DNA from: Capniomyces stellatus
Taxonomy: Eukaryota; Kickxellomycota; Harpellomycetes; Harpellales; Legeriomycetaceae
Reading direction: 5' to 3'
Assembly (NCBI GenBank): GCA_001661515.1
Contig: LUVW01000007.1
Location: 330,478 to 394,477, forward strand
Length of the DNA stretch: 64,000 nucleotides
A model generated the notes under the pieces. The model was not told the DNA's origin. It searched no databases and saw only the letters and a list, made by a program, of their open reading frames with translations. The translations under genes were made by a program, and so were the position numbers. Positions 32,515 to 46,333 of this stretch are shown here, piece after piece. Within the stretch, counting starts at the first letter, position 1. Every line of letters starts with the position of its first letter.

Positions 32515-35500
32515 TCAATCGCGGGCTAGCAGGTTGTTTAGTAAGCGTTCACGTTCCTTTGTTGCTTCAGGATCCTCGATGCAAACGGCGCCAGACAAGA
32601 GGCGGTTGTTGGATGACCACATCCTTGCGCCAAACTGGGGATTAGTACTGGTATTAATCTGTGGGTATTGATGAGAATGTACGTTTTCGTTGTTGCTACT
32701 GTCACTGTTGGGCGCTCTGAACCAGTTCTGGTCGTGTGTTGGGGCGGATTGTTGGGGAGGGTTTGAGGATAGATTTGGTGTTGATGTATGGGGTGATTGG
32801 ATAGTATTTAGAGTGGTTGAGGGCTGGTGGTTGGTTCTGACAATGGCGTTGTTGTTGGGAGCATCGGTTCTCTGTTTTTTGCCTATACGGGAGAGTGCAG
32901 ACACATCAGCACGATAGACGTTTTCGTCGTAATCGAAATCGCTATTTAACACTGAACTTGTATTAACAACGCTGCGATTGTTATTAATGGCAGTAGTAGT
33001 GCTGTTGTTATCATGGTGTAGTTTGGAGTAGTCTAGTTTGTTTTGGTGGTTGGTTGGGTCATCGGTAGCAAGTTGGGTTTCTAAAAACAATAAATTGATG
33101 TAGTCCTTTTTCAGGGCGTCAAAAATAGGATTTGCAGAATTGTTGGGGTTGTTGGAGTTATTGTCTGATGAGCCGAACTTTCTTTTTAGGCCAGAGTTGG
33201 ATTGTGGTGTGTTGATGTTTTTAGAGTTGGTATTTTTAGAGTTGGTGTTTTTAGAGTTAGAGTTTGGGGTGGTTGCTAGCTTGGCAATGTTGGTAAAGTT
33301 GTCGGGTTGGGTAAAAAATCTACCGGGAATAGTGTTATCCACGTTTTGGGTGTTGATTGAATGGTCTTGGATATGGTTAATACCAACAGCCTGGTTGTTG
33401 CCGTGGTCAGGGCTGTTTGCAGGCGAGTCAGACCGCGCTTCGATTTCAGTTGGTGGACCGATATTGGTGGTATGAACAAGGTGGCTGTTGGTTGGAGTTG
33501 GTGGGTGGACGGTGCTTCCACTTGGCACAAGCAGAAGTTTGTCAGGGCGGTACAAGTACCCAAACGCACCCTCATCAAAACGAACAACGTACTCCAAGCA
33601 AGCAAACAGCCAGTAAGGACTGACAACAAAAACATTGTTGGTTTTTGCCCACCGCAGGTCGCGCAGATGGTCGCGCTCCTTGTTGCTTTGGTGGATCAGA
33701 TGGGTAATCATAGGTTTTTTGCCGCAACTCACGCCAGACTTGAGCAGGGCTTCCTGGATGGGAACCACTTTAGCCCCCAGCAGCACTGCAGTTGCTTCCA
33801 AATCTTTCTTTGTAGACAGGAGACGCGTTGACACAGCTACTGTCAGCCCTCTTAGAACCGTTTGCAGCTTGTTTGGCTCGTCTCTGGTACCGTTTGGACA
33901 CAGTGCCTCAGAACCGCCGCTGTCTTGTGTTGGCCCGTTTGGTTTGGTTGGTGTTTCGTTGTAGCCATTGGCTCGATCCGCATGCCCACCACCCAGTGCC
34001 GTACTTGCAGCGTTGTCGCCGAGGTGTTTGTTTGTGTCGCTGCGTTTGTTCTTGCTTTTGTTTTTAGCTTTGTTGTTGTCGGTTGACGGTGGGCGGAACA
34101 CCTCAAAGCCCCGTTTTGCATTCCCAAACGCCGTATTGATGTTCTTTTCCAAAGTGTCTCCTAGCGGCGTCAATCCAGGCGTTCCGTACAGCAAGCTTCC
34201 TATCATTGACTGCTGTCCGTTTATTGGGCTCATCAGCTCCAAAGACACCAACGACGTCTTGCCTATCTTTTTAGACCTGCCTGACCCATCTCTGCTTGTA
34301 CTAGTTTTGCCTCTACTTGTACTAGTTTTGTCTATTGTTGGCGTTTTCATGTCCATGTTGGAAATCTGTCCGTTTCTTGCCTGGTCTAATGGGTCCAAGC
34401 CGCACGATAGTTCGCCTGGTGCTGCCACTATTTGGGCACACCCGTCCATTATGTAATCAGTTGTCGTTGCTGGTATTGAGTTGGGCTCAGCTCTGTTGCT
34501 GTAGTCGCTATTGCACGCTACTCCTGTATTTACATCTCGACCAATCAGGCCCAACTCTCTGCCTACACATTTGCCTTTATTACTGTCACCAGATTTCCTT
34601 TGGTTTGTATCATTGTTTTCCAACCCCATTCCCAGTTCCGTTTCATTTCCCATTCCAGTTTCAGTCTCGGTCTCATCATTATTCTTGGTCTTGTTTCTGT
34701 TTTTGTTTTTCAGTTTTGATTTCAATATCAGCTTGGATTTGAGCGTTGGAACACTTTTCCCTCCAGAAGACATATTGGTAAATCCATCATTGGATAGCAG
34801 GTTCATCCCTGAGTTCACATTTGATGGCGTATCCATCAGTCCAAACAAGTGCTCACCTTCATTTACGTAGCCTTCCTTATTACTACCCAAATCTGCACTA
34901 GTTCCATCCAATCTATTCATATCACGCAAACTGTGCAACTCGGTCATTTCATTTTCATTGATTAACTCTACTTTTGCTTTTTCCGAGCTTCTTTGTTTCG
35001 AGTTGGGATTGAGATTGGGATTGGATTTTAAAGCTGAATTCGTGCTGGAAAAGACGTTGTTTACTACGATGCTGCTGGTAAACTCTAGTGCTAGGTTTTT
35101 TGGCACCTTATCCTTATACTCCGAGTACATACTTATTTCCCTCAGCATTTCCACCGACTCGTTGCCCAACTGATAAATAGGCGACAGTGTTGGAATTTCA
35201 GGAAGAACAATCAGACTTCCCCCGCTGTTTCTTTCACTATTTCCCCCGTTTTTGCAATCTGTTTTTTCATGTGTTTTGCTATTGGTTTGGATCTGGTCGT
35301 TTATAATCTCGCTTTTTATGTTTCCGTTCCTCATCACTATCCGGTTTATCTTTCCTGTACTCTGCAGCTTCAGTGGAAGCACCAATTCGTGGCAAGCTGG
35401 CGTTTTAGGCAACAGACTGCACTCGCTGTAGCTGTACTCGGCTTTGTTCTGTGGTGTGGTGTCCATTTTCCCTGTCTCAGCCAAACGTTGGTTTTGGTCA

Positions 35501-38500
35501 GCAATTTGTGTTTCGCTTTTTACTTCCAAACTATTATTCTCTTTGCTAACTAGCGCCTTTTCAAAAGTCGACGCAATTTCGCCCTAAAACAAGATAAACC
35601 ATATCAAATCAATACAGAATACATGCTTTAATCTAGATATTCAGTCTGAATACTCAATTTGGGCATTCAGTAAAAGTATAGCGGCAAAAGGTTAGTGGCA
35701 TTTATAATCGCAATCATAATTCGTGAATATAATAAGATGTTGTTTTTACCCTGGACACAAACTGGTAAAACAAATCTGCACCAAAAATAAAAGTTCCCCA
35801 CTTTAACCCTCGTTTATACTTTGGTCCTGAAAACGGCGGTTTGCAAATCAAATGGGTAACCTGCTTGCTAAAAGTTTCACTAAACTCAATCCCCAAACAT
35901 TCACACAATCTTCCTATATGATCTCGTTCAAGCCCCTCATACCCACTAATGCTGAACTTGAACCCATTGCCAACAAACCCTTTTACCAGCGCTCGGTCAA
36001 GAGGCACAAACAGTACCTGTTCTGGGTAGTAATCATCATCTGCCAACTCGTTGCTCTTAGCGCCGTTGCCGCCACAGTAGTCACTGTCATTGTTGTTGCT
36101 ATTTTGGGATCGGTGATGCTTGTTTATCGGATATATCCTCAAATTATCAATACACCTTTCTAACCAACACTCGGTTACCCAGTTGGCTTGGATTCTATTC
36201 TTTCGGTTGCTATTCCACTTTTCCCACACACTCCGCATCATTTCGTATCCCTGAAACCTAGTTAAATATACATTTATATACAGATCAAAAGCATAAAGTA
36301 CATTAAATGGAAGAATGAGAATTACTGGTATATTTACATTTGCATTTGCAGTTGTATAAAGTATTGGGATATACCAATGCATTGTTATTACCCTCGAAGT
36401 GGAGCGACAAGACACAAAGCTCTGCTTCCATACTCCACCAGCCGCTTCTGCACGGAATCAGCAACTTTTTCAATTTCAACTTCAGTTGCTTTTGACAGCC
36501 CAGAATGGGACACACGGATGGATTCTAGCAGGTTTCTCACTGATGGCCCCAGAACCAACACAATTCCCTTTTGTTTTTCAACCAGTTCCTTGATCAATTG
36601 CTCCTCCCTCTCAGTCCACCCAAAACACGTAAACAAAACACCCCGGAAAATACTTCCGCTTTTTGCTCTTAAATCCTGGGGCTGCGACTTCCCCGTCAAC
36701 AGCTCACTTGCCTGTGTTCTGTTTCTGTCAACGGGGTCTGCGTCTCTTTGATTTAGCTCGCCAACTCTTGCTTGTCCCATCAAGTTCTCTATTGCCTCCT
36801 TATCCTCTTCCAAATTGTTGTTTTCAATTTCATCATCAAAAGCTACGTAGTTTCTTATTTCTGCATCGTGGTGCTCTTCCAAATCGTCACTAGTCGCTTC
36901 TGGTGATTTAACCTTACTGTATATCTGGTCTGTACATTTCCACGAGTCCATCCCGCAACCCGCAACTCCATCCCCACTCTCATCCTCCAGTTCGTCCTGG
37001 TACTCTATTCGTACTTCATGTGGACTATACTCGACAAGTTTCTGTGTTTTCAAGCTTCTGATTAGCCATGTATCCCAAACCACGCTGATCCAGCTTTCGT
37101 TGTCCGCCTCTTTATAAACCCCTTTCAGCTTCTCTTTGCTTTCTGGATCCACTTTTTTCGAGCTTTTCACCACAACAACCACCTTTGCGCCTCCACCCCT
37201 ACCCCTGCCCCTACCTCCACCCAACTCTCTCCCCTCCCTGCTTTCCTCCAAGTAGCCGTCGTACATGTCCCAGTTTACCATTTCACCTCCCAGCTCCTCG
37301 ACTTGACCCTCCCACCTGCTGATTGTAGAGCACTCAAAGTTCGAATAGTTTATCAAAACCACCACTTTCTCCAACGCCCTTGGATTTTTTATTTCAAGCA
37401 CATTACTGCTGACATTCCTCTTTATGCTGCTTATCTTCCTACTGCCAATGTCTACCCCACTTGTGCTGTTGCTTCTCATCCCACCTTCAACCTTCACTCT
37501 CCCCACTGATCCTCCCCTTTTAAACCCCAACACATCATCTTTTACCATTCTCTTTTCTGCCATCGTGTCCGTTATCTCGTCTTTTATGTACACTCCTGCC
37601 ATCTTAATGCTCTTTAGTTTTGGGTCTACAAGTCGGTACTGTGCCTCGTCTTTACACACTACCATCAGCCATATTACCAACATTCCAATCCTGTTAGTAC
37701 ACAGTCATCCCTCCTTGCAACTATACACAACCAACTCCCATTTATACCCATAATTTAATGTTCTCACCTTTGTACTTTACACTGTCAACCACCCATTCCA
37801 TTGTTACAATCTCAATTTGCCACATACTTGCGTAGTCAAATTTTGCCCCGCTTGCTGTTTTCGCCACCAAATGCGTACAGTCTTTTGTCAGATTCGGCCT
37901 GTACTCCCCTCCCTCGTCCGTAATAATCTTTCCTATATTAACCCTTTCATCTACCTCCAGCCCCGTAACACATATCCGACACTCTGCAAACGTTCCTATC
38001 CTCGTCTCGTTAATCATCTATTATAATCATCCACGCTTTAGCTCTCCATAAACCACCCCACCATTGTACCAATTCTCTAGTATTTTTGTACTGCACACAA
38101 AATATCCTTTCCGTTTTTGCTTTTCAAATCAATTCCAAACATCAACTTATCAATTCATTCAGCCAACGCTTACCTCTAAAAACTGACTATGCGATTGTTT
38201 AATTTCTAGCTTTTCATTTATCTCATCCGTACTCAGAAACACATTTGACACTCTCGCTACCTGTTTCTGCTGCTGTAAGCTGATCTCCTCGTAGCTTTTA
38301 ACAAACTCTTCTCCCACTATTGGTATCCCTGCCAGCGACGCCATCTATCTCCATTTTATTTATTCACTTATTTATCGATGCAAATGCCACCCCCCTCTCA
38401 CTCGAGTAACCAGTTTCATCCATTCCTTGTATCTGATTGCCAGATTGAATTTATAACACCCAGTAATACGCAAATATATTTTAATAAATATACATAACTC

Positions 38501-38906
38501 ATAACTATAGAAAATCAAAATATGTCTTTACCCTGCATTTCTCTGACCCTTTTGTACACCTTGCTATAAGCACATCAACCTCTCTAGTTAAGCTATCCTC
38601 ACATTTCCCTCCAAGTAGCACTATATTTTTACTTAGCTCACTCTATAACCACATGAGTTTTTTTCAGTTTTGCTTCTTTTCAATTAATCCTACTACTTTT
38701 TTTTATTGAGTCCAAATCCCACCACTTTTACTATACTTGAAAGTCCCCCAAGTCTTGTAAATACCATCCAACTAGATACTGTACAATATAGATGTTAAAA
38801 CTATCATACTTACTCTCTTTTCCTTTTCAAACCCGCTTAGACAAAACAACTTGTCTTTAAGCACAAAGTTTCGATATGGCTTGGCTTTTCCACTGTTGCT
38901 TAACAT
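32515..38906 (-). CDS. TopBP1/Rad4/Dpb11 homologue, multi-BRCT scaffold, about 1,800 residues
   Basis: Scaffold for replication initiation and the DNA-damage checkpoint, binding phosphoproteins through BRCT pairs. ATG at 38906 gives MLSNSGKAKPYRNFVLKDKL. BRCT1 is spread over three exons (LSKNIVLLGGKCEDSLTREV, GIPIVGEEFVKSYEEI). BRCT2 reads ECRICVTGLEVDER, GEYRPNLTKDCTHLVAKTAS and IVTMEWVVDSVKYK, very like fission yeast Rad4 BRCT2. BRCT3 lies near 37420-37010 (ISVVWDTWLIRSL), BRCT4 near 36680-36150 (RIQANWVTECWLERCI), BRCT5 near 36000-35745 (VTHLICKPPFSGPKYKRGLK), and BRCT6 near 33880-33530 (VFVVSPYWLFACLEYV). The 1,004-residue last exon is mostly disordered and rich in Asn, Ser and Thr, including an NTNSK repeat. 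All inspected splice phases joined. Yeast homologues have four BRCTs and animal TopBP1 nine. Confidence 0.88.
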
Positions 38907-40822
38907 TATTTATTCTCCGCGTTTACCGTCCTGTTTTCTCTATTTTTGCTATTTTCGCATTTGAAAGTGCCCTGCTTTCTATCGTTTTTCTTTCTTGTCG
39001 ATTTATTCTTCTGTATTGTGTATTATTACGAATTATGCTTGGTTTATTTTATCAGTGCCTTTTACTTTTTTTTTACACCGCGATCGACTTTCCATTCGCC
39101 GTACGCCGCACTGCTGACTATACCCCTTGTCTGTTATACAACGTTACCAACAAAAAAATACAGTGAAATCCATTCGCTTCTGATATTACTTGCCAATAAT
39201 CACTCGATATCAACAAGTATAACAAACCTTGCTTTTATCCAGATCCGTCTCTCGTTTCCAAAACACTATTGCTCGAGATTCAAATGTTTCCAAGTATTTG
39301 TGTTGTATACCGGTTCTAAACAGGCAGTTTTTCTCACTTTCCAAACTCTTTCTTACTCTTATTGCTCTTGATTTTCTGATCGTATTTTACCAATAATGCA
39401 CCTATTTTCTCTTCTTTATATCAATTCTTCCTTTTATTGAATCGTAATTCAATTTTTACTTTTAAAGCCTAAAAACCGAAAAAAAAATCAAATCTTGACC
39501 TGATTATCTTTATACCATACTTCTATCTCGATTTAGCGTTTTATATTACAGTCTTCAATTCGAAATTCTTTAATTTGTAAGCTCCTTTTTCAATACTTTT
39601 TTTTCTCTTGTTGGAATTAACCGAATTTTAGTTGCTACCAAAGTGAGCTTTAATTTGATGCTTTTTTACATTGTCAACAATCAGTTTAGTTTCAATCAAA
39701 GCAAATAAGAACAAAAGTAAACAAAAGAAACAAAAGAAAAATGGTGGACAAAGCCGGTTACACCAATTTATCAATACACTTCAGCTTTTTTTAAGAATAA
39801 TCAGTGTAGATAGTCATTAAAGCAAGCCAATCACTGTATTTTTTTGGTTTCTCACTTTACATGAAGGGTTTTACCAACTCGATTGTTGACTCCAGAGCCT
39901 ACTCTAAGCATAAAGTACCAGTAGTCCAGAAAGAAAAAACCAAGAACAAGCTGCTCCTAAGAGTCAAAGCCGACCTTAAGCACTTTTTTGTTTATCGACT
40001 GCCAAAGGCATATAAATATGGGACGCTAACCAATCCAAACATCCACTAACACTGCTGTGACAAGCTTTGACTATGAATTAAACCGAAAGTTAAATCCACT
40101 GGATTTTTGGGACTTTGACATTTTTATTGTTCACAGTTTTATGGTCCAAGTATTAATTCCACAGCCAATAAAACCCACTAAAGGCTTTGTCACCACTAGT
40201 TATTCTAGGTTCACTTTTCGTTTTTCAGATAGTTCCTTTCTAGCGAATGGTTATTTAGAATTCGGGTTAAACGAAATAGCTGGAGGAGCTTGAGCGATTT
40301 AGTAGAATGCCTTTCCTTATTAATCCCTAAAGTCAACAAATCTAATTGTAAAAAAAAAATGAAATAAAAAATCAATAATTCAACTAAAAAAAGAAAGGAA
40401 TAGCTTGGTATAATCATCAGTTTACCAATCGATTGAATGGTTTGATAATTGCGATTCATAAATGTCAGAAACAAAAGTTGTTGCTTGAAAGATTATTTCG
40501 TAAATCAAATAAATGTAATAATGGCAGTCAAAAGTTGCCAGAATTTGCAAGTAAGCGAATTAGGTGATGTCTAATTATGCTCGATTACTGGAACATCAAA
40601 ACCCATAGATAAATTATGTGCAAGTTTCCTAAGTCGACTAAATGGCAATAGAAAAAATTGTAAATGATTTTTTTTCTGAAAAAAAGTTGATAAAAAAAAA
40701 AAGAACAAAAAAAATAGCTGAAATTATAGGATTCAAGTAAATAATTAGAGACAGTATTCACAGGATTCTCCCTTTAATACCGCCGTAATATCTAACGACT
40801 TACTAAAGGTTCATATAACAAA
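38907..40822. other. Intergenic between TopBP1 and eS17
   Basis: 1.9 kb divergent region, T-rich. Two adjacent open frames (39861-40049, MKGFTNSIVDSRAYSKHK; 40057-40293) have no domain or splice link. A small unknown gene cannot be excluded, but nothing supports one. Confidence 0.45.
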
Positions 40823-41803
40823 ATGGTAAGAGCAATAATGTATTCAAGTATATGATATACAACCAACTTTAAATGGACAGCAGTGAGTCAATTGGGACTT
40901 TATCGATATAAAACAGTCGGCCTAACAAGGATGTACTCAATTAATTTTTGAATCCGATTACGAGACTCAAATTGGCTACAGATTCAAACTTTATTAAAAA
41001 GTTACTTACTACGAACACCACTGTTATTGTTATCGGTTCAGTCTTACTTGGCTTTTGCTTTTATTCATTCACCAAGGCTAAACACTGTGTTTAAACGATT
41101 CAAGAACAATACTAATATATCTTCTTTTTTTTTGAATCCGTCTTTTTTTTGAATCCACCTGTGTACTTAGGGTCGCGTTAAAACAAAGACAGTTAAGAAG
41201 GCATCAAGAGTTTTGATTGAGAAATACTATCCAAAACTCACCTTGGATTTCCAGGTCAACAAGCGTATTTGTGATGAAGTCGCCATCATCCCATCTAAGC
41301 GTTTGAGAAACAAGATTGCTGGATTCACCACACATTTAATGCGCCGTATTCAACGCGGTCCAGTCCGTGGTATTTCATTCAAGCTCCAAGAAGAAGAGCG
41401 TGAGCGTAAAGACAACTACGTTCCAGAATTCTCTGCTTTGGACGTTTCAGCCATCGAAATCGACACTGAGACCAAAGTAATTAAAACTACTTTCTTATAC
41501 CAATATATTTATTCATTAATTTGCATACATTTACTGCTTTCCCCACTATCTTTTAATTACTAATGCAAAGTAAAGCCACGTTTAACTAACTTTCTGCTTT
41601 CTCTCTTTTTTTTTAACCTCTTCTCTTTTCACCAGGAAATGCTTAAATTGCTTAACTTTGAAAATCTCGCTGGTGTTTCAGTTACTGGTCAAATCAAACA
41701 AGCAGGAACTGGCCGTACAGAAAAACGTGACTTCAGACGTCGCGATGGACCACGTAAACCACGTCAAAACAAGGATGCTGCACCAGTTGCTCAAACCGCA
41801 TAA
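40823..41803 (+). CDS. RPS17: 40S ribosomal protein eS17, three exons
   Basis: Structural protein of the small ribosomal subunit. Exon 1 is just the start codon (40823-40825), directly followed by GTAAGA. A 345-nt intron leads to exon 2 at 41171-41476. This reads [40 protein letters not shown] and [20 protein letters not shown], all diagnostic of eS17. Exon 3 (41636-41803) gives the variable C-terminus [20 protein letters not shown] and ends VAQTA. The exons total 477 nt, 158 residues, slightly longer than the usual 130-145 because of the basic tail. An intron right after ATG is a common ribosomal-protein gene design in fungi and may affect expression. Confidence 0.97.
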
Positions 41804-43049
41804 TTACTTTAATATGACTATTGCTTTTTGATTCTTGTGCTAATAATAATATTAAAAAATCACAATGGATATTCCTTTTATTGTAATTAAACTGTCTTTT
41901 TTTTGTGTTATTGTTTACAATACGAGTCACCATTTTTAAAATATAACTTGTTGTGTTTTGGCGAGCTTGCCACACTTTGATTTATTGTCACTATGGGCCA
42001 ACATTTGTACATTTAACAAAGTATCCTTAATTTATCCAAGTGGAACGATTTCGTCTATCAACTCTGTCTTGTTTGGTTATTTGTACCTCTGGGCATTCCA
42101 GGCTGAGAGAATTATACCAACAAAACATCAATATCTAACTACGTTAGTACAGCTTATGGCCACGGTGTACCAGTTAGTCAGCGTCTAAAACCATGCAAAT
42201 TCGTCTGTATCTGTATCTGTATTCGAATTCGAATTACTCTGCTTATGCCTATTGAGCATTGTTTGCTTTTAAAGAGGATCTCTTGGCTACCATGACTGAT
42301 ATCCAAGATTACTTGCTTTTGCTGATTTACAAATATGGCGGCAATGAGGGTATATTGGAATTGATAACGGATATTTGATGGTGTAGAACTTTAGGTTCAA
42401 CGAAACTGTTGCTAGTTTCCGTTCAAACCCCCCACTTGGTAGTTGCACTGGTTTGGAGATATTATCAAATAAGTAGAGTCAACTTGGCCGGCGTAACCAG
42501 TTGATAAGTGATGTTTAATTTGAACTATGCTGTAAAACTGACCCTTTAAAGACATAAAGTCATCTGATTGTATTGGCTTATAGGCATTGGGGGGTTTCAA
42601 GTTTTCAGACAAATTAATTTGCACTAAGAATCTTGCCAATTCAAATTTGTAATTCAAAGATTTAACATCTTAAAGTTTGTTTGTTTGGGTTAATTGAAAT
42701 TTAGATTTTGAAAAACGATAAAAAAAAGGCTGTTGGTAGGTGAAAAAGGCTTGGTTTTATTCAATTTAAAGAACAAAGTTTAAATATATAAATGCTGAAA
42801 ACAAGTCTTTGGTTTGCTTTTTCAATTATAAAGTTATTGATTAAGATTTAAAGAAAAAGGCTGCTTGATCAAGATTAATACAGCTAGGTTGTGAGGTTTT
42901 AGATACATGCTTATAAACTCATAAAAGGAAAAGAGGTGTACTTTTGAATCTAGCTTTTAAATTTTGAAAGTAGTTTAAATTTAGACTTTTGATAAACAAG
43001 ATAATTTTTGATATCGATTCTACTAATTTGGAGATATTGAAGAATAAAA
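41804..43049. other. Intergenic between eS17 and MVP1
   Basis: 1.2 kb. Open frames at 41958-42188 (+) and 42412-42657 (-) were inspected. Neither shows a convincing family motif or intron partner. Confidence 0.45.
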
Positions 43050-46000
43050 ATGTTTGAAATCCCTGATCCATGGGGCGAGTCCACATTTCAGCAAATCGAA
43101 ACTCGATTCTCTACTCGAGATTGTCTAGGTAAGTATTGTAGGAGTAAAGGAGGGTTGGCAATGCTTGTTTATTTGTCAGCCTCTTTTGTCTCTATATTTT
43201 CCCAAGGGAGACCAATTGTATATACTGAGTATCATGGCACATTGAGGAAGGTAGTTGAATAACAATTGAATGTTTATATTTTACATTGCGTAGATGATGT
43301 TATTCTGCCGAAAATGTACGACAAGGCATATTTGATAGCGAGCAGAGCAAGCGGGGCAGTTATGAGAGAAGGGTTGATAGACTTGCTGAAAAAGGGAGAG
43401 ATATCTTCTTTGGTTTTGGAGGAGGTAACAAGATGTTATTATTTTATTATTAGCAGACATTATAGATTAAACACCAAGAGTTTCATGACACTGGGAGGTG
43501 GGGGGGGGAGTTGAGTATGGCGATGGTATAATTAGAATCTAACAGTATACACACATATATACAGATATTAATAGTTGCAGTACCTGAGCAGTCGGGCCAA
43601 ATATCGAAAAAGAGCTTTAACATTGCCTTGGGATTGTTGAGTTTGGCTCAAAGAAACATGGGCAAGTATAGAGATAAAATAAGATAAATATACAAGAGAT
43701 AGAGATAAAAGATGATTCAAGATCGATTGTAGATATTGGGATATGTTATTTGTTGGTGTTTGCTGTAGTTGTACCTGATTTATTTTTAATTGTGGCAGTA
43801 TTGATTATATTTTGTACGTAAATAGAGGTCAGTCTTTCTTGCTTGGACGAAAACAAAAACAGTAAGTTTGAAAGCGGAATGACAAATTTGTGTTGGGTGT
43901 ATTTGTATTTTTGTTGGTTTTAGCTGGAGACAGTAGTTTGCACCCCAGTTTCAATAGAGCAAAAATAATTTACATTCAACCTGAAAATAAGACGGCGAAG
44001 CAGGGGTTTAATTGTATGTGTATGTGTTGAATAGGACTTACTGAGCCGCTGTTTTATAACTTGGATGAAGGCGAGTTTGGCAGCCATCATGGTTTAAATA
44101 ACCAGGCTTCGTTTGGCTCTACTGGAGTATCGGGAGGATCATCAGACCCATGGACAGTAAATAAGGCAAAACAAGCGCAGGCTGGGTCGAGCATGGCAGC
44201 AGTAGGCGCAGCAACAGGGTCTTTGAGTGCTGGTAATGGTGTACGTGCGTCAGGGGACTTGAAAAAGTCGGTAGATGAGCCGATTTCAAATTCGTTTGCA
44301 GACATGAAGCTGGTTGACGGTGACGACATTGCGCAGTTTGAGCTGGATGAAGACCCGATTGATGTGGTTGAGGCGGCAGAGAAAGGGGGGATGGTTTTCA
44401 AACACGTCAACTACAACGTCACAACAAGGGTAAGACTTTGGTTTATTGCGTAGAGTTCAGGGTTTTGGTTCGATGTGTAAATTTTAAATGCCGATTTCCT
44501 TTACTTGGAATTGTAACTAATGCGGGTGCTACTTTTGATGTGTTATTGATAGAGCACCAAAGTGGTTGTGGTTAGAAGATACAACGATTTTTTCAACCTT
44601 TCGACCTACATTGAGAAAAAGTACTACTTTAGAATGCTTCCGTTAATACCACCTAAAGGATTTCCAGGTAAGCTTAAAAAAAAACATAATCTAGACATAG
44701 AAAATAGTGGTTTGTATAACAAAACATGACATTCAGTACACAGTAACGGTGTGTGAGCTTGGCTTTTGGCTGGGTTCCAGCTACACAAGTGACAACTTTG
44801 TAGGATTACTGATATATAGTCGATAGGAAATTTTTAGACAATAGACTTGATGGGCTCAACAGATTTGCAAACTCGGTGATGAGAGTTCCTTGCTTAAAAA
44901 ACGACGACGTGGTTATCAAGTTTTTCACCGATAAAACAGTACGTATTTATTTCAATTCATCTCCCACCTAACCAAATGGCACTCTGCTCTAATTACTCAA
45001 TACGTACTGTTCTTATCTAATCTTGATTTTACAAACTAAATAGGACATATACAAGGACCTTAAGGCTTGCTTAAGCTCAGTCAAAATCGAGAGACCGGAT
45101 CTAAGCGTTCTGGCTGACGGCATTACCAACAAGCAGTTTGAGTCCCTGTTTAACGCTCTTGATGTGATATACGGAAATGTAATCAATGATCTGGACCGTC
45201 TGCGCAACCAGACCATGTCTCTTGAAAGGATATCCAAGTACAGAAGCTCAATTGGCGATGAATTATACGCTATTAGCGAAAGTCTGAGGTATAACTTTGT
45301 ATAACATATTAAAATCTGGTCCTGTGCCTGTAATTTATTCTAATCTCCACTTTATACCACTAGACCTCCTAACAAGCCCCTTGAGAGCCCCGAGGTTAAT
45401 CCTCCAATCTTAAACCCTCGGCTAGCCGATAAGAGAATAACTCGGTGCTTCAACGACCTATCAATGAACCTAAGCGACTCTTCTTTATTGGAAAAATCAA
45501 TGGTTGTTTTATTAATCAAATATCCTGCTATTGTGTCGATTTACTCGCCTTTTGAAAGGAGGGGTTTTTTCTTGCTGTTTTATAATCTTGATTTTCATTC
45601 TAATGCCGAATTATTGCTTTAATAGAGCGAAATGATCAACTCGGGTTCAGCCAACCTATCCCGGAGGCTAATTAAGGTCATGTTTACTATGAAGGTATGT
45701 CACCCAATAGTTTTGTACTTGCTAAAAATCCACTTTACATTTTTTATCTCCAGTTCCAATCCAATATTTATTTATATATATATTTTGCTTTCTTTATGTA
45801 TTTTAGACGCTTATTGACCGCATTAGATCTTATGACAGGTCCAACGAGCTGTCAAAGGCCGAAGAAAAGATCATCAACTACAAACAGCAGCTACACATTT
45901 TGCAAGAAACCAAGTCAAACGACAATAGCCAGATTTCCCGCGTAACCGCTAACCTTGAAGCTGTAAATCTACTCGCATTACACCAAAACCCATAAATGCC

Positions 46001-46333
46001 AAGTTTATTGAAATGCGCTTGGACCCAAGTTTTATTTTTTATTTTGCAAGCGTGATCATGTTAAACTAACCGTGAATTTATGCTTTTTGTTTGTCATCGA
46101 TTCAATAGGAAAAAGCTGTGTTGTCTGATATCAAATACGAAGAGAACCTTATGATAATACTCTTTTTCCACGAGTATGAGCGTTATAGGCGGTACAAGTC
46201 TTTCTACTCAAAAATATACACTAGGTTGGTGAGCGATCATGTAAAGCATCACAACCTAATGATTGATGCTTGGTCCCAGTCCGTGTCTCCAGCACAATCT
46301 TTACCAGATAAACCTATAGATTTTTCAGAGTAG
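43050..46333 (+). CDS. MVP1: Sorting nexin MVP1 (SNX8-like), about ten exons
   Basis: Endosomal PX-BAR protein that retrieves cargo from endosomes to the Golgi or vacuole pathway. The start MFEIPDPWGESTFQQIETRF is followed by an N-terminal helical region (MYDKAYLIASRASGAVMREG, KKSFNIALGLLSLAQRN). A disordered Ser/Gly segment comes next. The PX domain reads VFKHVNYNVTTR, VVVVRRYNDFFNLSTYIEKK and LPLIPPKGFPVDRKFLDNRL. RRY and the PPKGFP loop with K and R are the phosphoinositide-binding features. The BAR-like half follows: FESLFNALDVIYGNVINDLD, AISESLR, EKIINYKQQLHILQE and EYERYRRYKSFYSKIYTRLV. The protein ends PDKPIDFSE. Exon joins checked were in phase (for example CTA G|AT GAT). The order PWG start, helical N-region, PX, BAR fits Mvp1 better than Snx4. 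Confidence 0.86.

Noticed and set aside
33361..34742. Several plus-strand frames of over 100 codons antisense to TopBP1
   Set aside because: They overlap the long minus-strand exon and arise from its biased Asn/Thr/Lys codon use.
39861..40293. Two adjacent small frames between TopBP1 and eS17
   Set aside because: No recognisable motif, no in-phase junction between them, and no promoter or acceptor evidence beyond chance.
42412..42657. Minus-strand frame of 81 codons with a vaguely retroelement-like sequence
   Set aside because: No diagnostic protease, RT or integrase motif, and flanking frames are closed.
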